This document shows, in pieces, positions 60,201-64,000 of a stretch of 64,000 nt of DNA. The DNA lies in NCBI GenBank assembly GCA_027625915.1, contig JANTQA010000019.1, forward strand, positions 1,455,001 to 1,519,000, read 5' to 3'. A model generated the notes under the pieces. It was not told the DNA's origin. It did not search any database and was given only the letters and a program-made list of their open reading frames with translations. Made by a program: the position numbers and the translations under genes. The stretch's first letter is position 1. Each line of letters begins with the position of its first letter. Source of the stretch: Anaeramoeba flamelloides. Lineage: Eukaryota; Metamonada; Anaeramoebidae.

Positions 60201-61652
60201 TTTTATTTGTGAAGTGTTCTAGGTTTTTTTTTAATTTGAACAATAAAATGAAAATTTTTGAAATTATCTTTTAATTTATTTCAAAAAAGTAAAAAAAAAA
60301 ACCTAATGAAAATCATTGATTTTCCAAATAAATAGAAAATTTAAAAAAACCTAACGAAAATCTATTGTTTTTCCAAATAAATAGAAAATTCAAAAAAACC
60401 TAACGAAAATATATTGATTTTACAAATAAACAGATATCTCAAGAAAAACTAAAGGCGCTTTCCAGAATATCAAAAAAATCTAGAAAAATTAAAGACTTTA
60501 ACTCTGTTCTTTTAAATTCTGGAAAAAAACCCACGACTAACAGGCGAACTTTTAGTTCTCATTTTTTAAAGGAAAAAAAAAGAACAAAAAACAGATGATC
60601 TTTTTTCCCATTTCAAATATTGTAATTCTTAAATTCGATCACCAAATAAAACCTTTTCAATATGGTGAGTCATTCAAATCGTGGTGTATTTCGCCACACT
60701 TTCAAAAAACAGAATTATGAAAGTCAAGTTTTCACAGAGAAAACGATTTTTTGGGTTCCTTGTTTAAAAAAAATTTCTTCTATTAAAAGGGTGTCAAACC
60801 CAAATGTACAAATTTATTTTCTCAGTTCTTTTTTGAAATTAAAGAAAATTATTTGTATTTACTGAATGGAAATAGTTGGACTTAAATTGTTTCAATTCTT
60901 AGATCTGAAATTAAGGACAAGAAAAGAAAAGAAGAGAAAAAAACAAAAGAAAAAATCCAAAAATGAAAAAAAAAAAAAATGTAAATTCAAACTTGATGAG
61001 AAATTTTTGGTTTTGTTTCTTCTAACCAATCGATAACAGCCATTGACAAAGAGTGCTTTCCTAAATTTTGTTGTCTTTTTTGGATGTGGTAAGGGATTTT
61101 GATCTTGCCTTCTTTTAAACGATCATACAAAGATCTTTGATTTTGCTTTTCTTGTTCCAAATCCCATTCCTTTTCAAGCTCAAGGATTTCTTCTTCTGTT
61201 GTGCTTTTTGTGATTTCAAAATTTGGTTCAACTTCAAGACCCCCAAATTTCCATTTGTTTTCTTCTTCGTGTTCTTTCTCTTCGATCTCTTTCTCTAATT
61301 TTTCTCTTTCAATTTTTTCTCGATCAATCAATTTGGGCTTCAAATACACGATAGATCCATTTTCAAATCCTAATTCACTGAGTTTAACACTCTTTTGGGA
61401 CTCTTTAAATAAGACGTGCTTCTCGTTTTCAATTGCCACATATTTGAGATCTAATTGCATTTTTTTTGAGATTATCTCATATAATTGTACAAGTGTTATT
61501 TCATCAGAAATTGTCAACCTTTCCATACCAAGGTTTGTACGGACTCGAATGATCTTTCACATTAAACAATAAGAAAAGAGAAAAAATTTTGGTTAGTGTT
61601 TATTTTTTAAGACAAATATTAAAAGATAAAAATTAAAAGTTATTCTTACCAT
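57290..61652 (-). CDS. NPL4: Npl4, p97/Cdc48 cofactor (plant-like, no zinc finger)
   Basis: Three exons: 61652-61650 (the ATG alone), 61553-60993, 58123-57290; 465 residues. Npl4 with Ufd1 brings ubiquitinated clients to p97/Cdc48, for example in ER-associated degradation. Exon 2 encodes the N-terminal ubiquitin-like domain (IIRVRTNLGMERLTISDEIT, ENGSIVYLKPK) and a charged linker. Exon 3 encodes the MPN domain and C-terminal domain (EKGHCIGVEFDHQSGNVF, GYLFG, DFIYEPPQKV, GLKPVGWIVGH, FEAYQVSDQTVQLI, SDPHLLLFLAKMEI). The linker passes straight to the MPN domain as in plant Npl4, without the animal/fungal zinc finger. Intron 1 is 96 bases (ATG|GTAAGA, GTGAAAG|AT); intron 2 is 2869 bases (CAA|GTTTGA, TTTAG|GAA) and full of LINE and hairpin repeats. 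Exon lengths keep frame exactly. It ends in TGA. Confidence 0.9.
58634..58892 (+). mobile_element. LINE fragment (middle region)
   Basis: Nearly identical to about 55905-56165: GTAAGAATTTTAATAT, TTCTTGGTTTTGAAAACATA and GTACTGGGTGGAAAGGCCAG are shared. Frame broken. The high identity between the two copies suggests recent duplication of a common source. Confidence 0.75.
58893..59085 (+). repeat. Hairpin-array element, copy 5
   Basis: GAGTGCTGTAGAGTGCCTAG head, hairpin with GGAATGTAAAGAAAATT and its complement up to AAAAACCTAACGGAGG, then a second hairpin CCAGAATTTAAAAGAATAGA with its complement ending CTGGAAAAGCTAACG. Confidence 0.8.
59105..59454 (+). mobile_element. LINE C-terminal fragment
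   Basis: Reads SILKLRSFTNYQNRYSYVYD then KNKIKTKSCNLCKK, and after a frame break DIDHFLWDCPFYKENRIIW, ending in a helix (SLLKFLNKSLEIG). Same zinc-knuckle C-terminus as the 32.2 kb fragment. It stops exactly where the next decamer/hairpin element starts. Confidence 0.75.
59455..59700 (+). repeat. Hairpin-array element, copy 6
   Basis: Two and a half decamers (AGTGCCGTAGAGTGCCGTAG, then AGTACCTAGG), then arms with AAAACCTAATGAAAATC and AAAACCTAACGAAAATA spaced by AAATAAATAGAAAATTC-like units, then the AAAAGAATAGAG/CAATTCTTTTAAATT hairpin ending GGAAAACC. Confidence 0.8.
59705..60067 (+). mobile_element. LINE C-terminal fragment, second and diverged copy
   Basis: Same region as 59105-59454 but clearly different in sequence: AILYIMQKIKKFG-like knuckle region, then HFILWNCPAYENNRKIW in another frame, and a SLLKFLNKNLGIRE end. 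It contains an (AT)n insert at about 59928 and an in-frame stop. It matches the 32.2 kb fragment more closely than its neighbour, so the two neighbours are separate insertions. Confidence 0.75.
60068..60540 (+). repeat. Hairpin-array element, copy 7 (longest in this cluster)
   Basis: Head GAAGTGCCGTAGAACACCAC, then hairpins built from TTATTTGTGAAGTGTTCTAG repeats (two units near 60160-60225), a large hairpin around 60250-60290, three AAAAAACCTAACGAAAATC boundaries, and the closing AGAATATCAAAAAAATCTAG/TTCTTTTAAATTCTGGAAA hairpin. Confidence 0.75.
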
Positions 61653-63226
61653 TTTTCGGTTTTGGAAAAGTGTTTTGGAGAATTGTTCCAAATAAAGGTT
61701 TTGAAAAAAAATGAATTATCTAGTTTTTGAATTTCTTGAAACTTCACAAGATTTTTGCCAAATACCCTATACTAAAAAAAACCTATCACCAGATCTTATA
61801 TTATTCTTTTGAGTGATGATGTATTATTACAAAAGTTTCCATTATTTTTTTTGATGAATCTCGAGTCAAAATAATGACAACTTCAAATCCAGAATCCAAA
61901 TCACAGAAAAGAAATCCTTCATTTCCTTGAATTTGGTATTTCTAATTTTAGTCTTGATTAAAACACAATTTTTAAACTTACGCTTGGAGAAAAAGTTCAG
62001 CACTATTTTAATTAGAAACCTTAATAGATCCTAAAAGGAAAATTTCAAAATAAAATCAATTAAAAGAAGAATCCTATCAACTTCAAAGAGTAATACTTTA
62101 TATTATTTTCAACAAAACCAACAAAAACAATTTAAATCACATTTAATATCAGAATTTTGTAAGTTGATTTTGAGATCCCAAAAATAATCAAATTTTTTAA
62201 ACAATTTTTAATAATTTAACAATCATCATAAAAATCAAACTATAAAATTTTAGAGAAAAAAGATCAACAAGCTTTTTAATAGGGAACATTAATAGAACCT
62301 GAAAATGTAAAGTAAGATCAATGGGGAAAAGATAAAATAAACAACTAAAGGTAAAATGGAAGATTCAACACAAGAACAGTTTTTTTTTAATACTATCTTT
62401 TGTTATGGGCTTTTCTTTGATTGATCAATTATTAAAAATTTGTTTAAAAAATCGATGATTTTTAAGATCTTTCAAAAAAAAAACCATCAGAGTCTGATAA
62501 AAAAGATACCTAAATTGTATTTGGTGGTTAAATTGGAAATAATATAACAAATATTCATTTGAAGTTAAGTTGTTTTTTCTTTTATTTGATTTTAATTAAG
62601 GTTTTCTATTAATGATCTTTTGCAACTTTTTTTTTTTATTTCACTTTTCATTAGAAATGGGTAGGGATAATTCTTTCATGGAATAGGAATTTTTCCTCCA
62701 AATTTCCTGAGAAAACTATAAAAATTTGATTGAAAAAGAACTACTTATTTAAAATCTTATTTTTACAGACAAAGATAAATCCAATATCCTTTGGTTTAGC
62801 TTGATTCAAAACAAATAATTTTTTATGAAAGAGATCAAAGGAGAAAAACAATCCTTTACAAATTATTTTAAACAAGTGTGAAGAATAGTAGTCACTGAAA
62901 TGCTTTGGTTTACTTTTAAATTACCTTTACCGTAGATTTTTAAGATATAATTTTGCTTTTACTGTATTTCTCAAACTATAGTGAAATTTTTTTAATATCA
63001 TTGTCTACTATTTTGATTTTCATTATTTAAGTTTTCTAAATATGACATTTTTCTGATGAATTTCACCCAACTTATGTTTGTACCGAAATTTAAACCCCTT
63101 TTTTGATTTTTTATCTTCCTCAAGTTATTTATTACTGTTGATTAAAATTAATAAAATATATTAAACATTGAGTAATTGTTTTTCAACAGGAAAATATTTT
63201 ACCGTGATCTATTGATTAAAAAAAAA
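61653..63226. other. Spacer between Npl4 and U1 snRNA
   Basis: About 1.6 kb of AT-rich DNA with no supported gene, repeat or RNA. The right-hand side next to 61652 is the likely Npl4 promoter and 5' leader. Confidence 0.6.
63217..63226 (-). terminator. Oligo-T run at the U1 3' end
   Basis: On the minus strand, the 3' stem-loop (GACACT) is followed at once by about ten T. Such a run terminates RNA polymerase III. U1 is normally made by polymerase II with a 3' box, so this may be functional or chance in AT-rich DNA. Confidence 0.35.
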
Positions 63227-63390
63227 AGTGTCTAATATTCAAAGATATTTAACACTACTACACAAATTTCCTTTCGCCCCTACCCATCTCGGGTAGAACC
63301 ATTTTAGGATCCCTCCCCGTGCACTGAGGGATTCTACTCAAATGGGTTGTTCCGGCTTGAGTGGAAAACAACCGAAAGAAGGTAAGTGAT
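63227..63390 (-). ncRNA. U1: U1 spliceosomal snRNA
   Basis: Read on the minus strand. The 5' end AUCACUUACCU carries ACUUACCU, the complement of the 5' splice site AGGUAAGU. Then come helix H (UUCUUUCG with CGAAAGGA), stem-loop 1 (GGUUGUU...AACAACC with inner UUCC/GGAA), stem-loop 2 (CCAUUU...AAAUGG, apical AUCCCUC/GAGGGAU with a ten-base loop AGUGCACGGG), stem-loop 3 (CUACCC-GAGAU-GGGUAG), the Sm site AAUUUGUG directly after helix H, and a 3' stem-loop (AGUGUUAAAUAU...AUAUUAGACACU). The order and about 164-base length equal those of known U1. The stem-loop 2 loop differs at one base from the U1A target AUUGCAC; the stem-loop 1 loop (ACUCAAGCC) does not match the usual U1-70K motif GAUCANGAAG. 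The GC-rich block stands out from its surroundings. A retro-copy is unlikely: there is no poly(A) at its 3' end. Confidence 0.9.
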
Positions 63391-64000
63391 AATATATATT
63401 TTTTGATCTTTTATAAAATACACTTTTTTTATAAAAAAAAAAATCTTGGTTACTTTTTTTTTTTTTTTTAAATGGGAAAATTAATTACCAATCAACCATA
63501 CAAATTTTTTTGCAATTGTTGAATGCAAAAACCCAAACACTTAACAAGATTTAATTAACCTTTTTCTTTTTATTTCAGAATTGTAGATCTCTTATAATAT
63601 AGGGTGATAATTATTTTTCAAATGGGAAAAAGAGCATTTTTTAAAAACTTGATTTTTTATTGGGTTTTTTCAGAAAAATAAAAACCCGATTGAAGAACTT
63701 GGGTGAGTACTCATCATAAAATTGATTGATAAAAGTTTTTTTAAATCTTGCTGATAAAAATCTTTAATGTTTATTCTTAGGATAAATTTCACATTATTTT
63801 TTTTCAATTTTTTTAGACTATTAACCTAGGTATTATTGATTCCATATCCATATTGTCAAAGAGAAGATAGATTTTTTTATTATTTATTATCCAATGACTC
63901 AACTTGAGAAACCACCTTTTTGAAAATTTTTGCAAAAAGCAAATAATATAAAATAAAAATCTACTAAAAAAGACTGTATATAAATTTTAAAACTTCTTCT
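63391..64000. other. Right edge of the window, no gene assigned
   Basis: AT-rich. It includes two plus-strand splice-acceptor-like sites (TTTTTATTTCAG at 63579, GGTTTTTTCAG at 63672), the second followed by a short open piece and a GTGAGT donor (63702). No exon chain could be built, so any gene here would start or continue beyond the edge. Confidence 0.4.
63409..63415 (-). promoter_or_regulatory. TATA box of the U1 snRNA gene
   Basis: TATAAAA on the minus strand, about 20-26 bases upstream of the inferred U1 5' end, a normal TATA distance. I cannot identify a proximal sequence element further upstream. Confidence 0.5.

Larger units (their letters stand above)
58124..60992 (-). other. Npl4 intron 2 (2869 bases), filled with retroelement debris
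   Basis: Contains, left to right, a plain part, a LINE fragment (58634-58892), three hairpin-array copies (58893-59085, 59455-59700, 60068-60540) and two LINE C-terminal fragments (59105-59454, 59705-60067), all antisense to Npl4. Protein homology to plant Npl4 across the junction (SHQ|EKGHC) supports removal of the whole block by splicing. Confidence 0.8.

Noticed and set aside
58893-60540. CRISPR-like array or telomeric repeat (AAAACCTAACG units)
   Set aside because: Units are hairpin arms, not equal repeats with unique spacers; CCTAACG is scattered and not in tandem heptamers.
60662-60865. Short plus-strand frame MVSHSNRGVFRHTFKKQN, faintly like a ribosomal L21e start
   Set aside because: It lies in the Npl4 intron next to repeats, similarity is only a few residues, no continuation exons are seen, and the rest of the frame is low-quality AT-rich reading.
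63340-63381. ATG GGT TGT TCC ... GAAG|GTAAGT as the first exon of an N-myristoylated (MGCS-type) protein
   Set aside because: It lies wholly within the U1 snRNA helices on the other strand, no in-frame second exon could be found, and the donor is the U1 complement of the 5' splice site.

Overview
The window is eukaryotic: extremely AT-rich DNA with GT-AG introns, homopolymer-rich spacers and gene families typical of free-living protists (RCC1-BTB, B-box, calponin-homology and IQGAP-type proteins). The mixture would fit an amoeboid protist such as Anaeramoeba. That is inference, since no marker here fixes the species. TAA ends most genes and TGA ends the Npl4 gene, so the code looks standard.

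Layout. 1-592 (-): start of an unrecognised helical protein that runs off the left edge. 6233-8023 (+): RCC1-BTB protein. 13580-22136 (+): RFC1, the clamp-loader large subunit, cut inside its Walker A motif by a 4.37 kb intron. 24326-~28260 (-): IQGAP-like RasGAP in at least five exons. 28759-29068 (+): the last two exons of an unrecognised gene. 33446-34831 (-): B-box zinc-finger gene. 37500-43284 (+): very large calponin-homology protein with probable repeated PH-like modules. 47521-49792 (-): Sec61 alpha, complete in four exons. 53608-54324 (+): PSMD9/Nas2 proteasome chaperone. 57290-61652 (-): Npl4, three exons with a 2.87 kb repeat-filled intron. 63227-63390 (-): a U1 snRNA gene with all expected structural parts. 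This is the clearest RNA gene in the window and is easily missed because it contains a spurious ORF.

The remaining DNA is mostly repeats. It holds several families of short non-autonomous DNA transposons with terminal inverted repeats (many start TACAGT, like Tc1/mariner), a roughly 770 bp inverted-repeat family with at least two whole copies and several fragments, a SINE with a tRNA-like head and poly(A) tail, broken LINE copies (reverse transcriptase and C-terminal zinc-knuckle pieces), and an apparently undescribed hairpin-array element headed by a decamer repeat (AGTGCCGTAG). These repeats have swollen the introns of RFC1, Npl4 and the RasGAP gene while other introns stay at 66-400 bases.

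Functional links: Sec61, Npl4 and PSMD9 belong to protein translocation, ER-associated degradation and proteasome assembly, but their closeness is probably chance in a eukaryotic genome. Two genes (RFC1, RasGAP) have a one-base frame break in a long A run, which looks like assembly error. Two others (RasGAP, B-box) have a single in-frame stop that is not explained by homopolymers.
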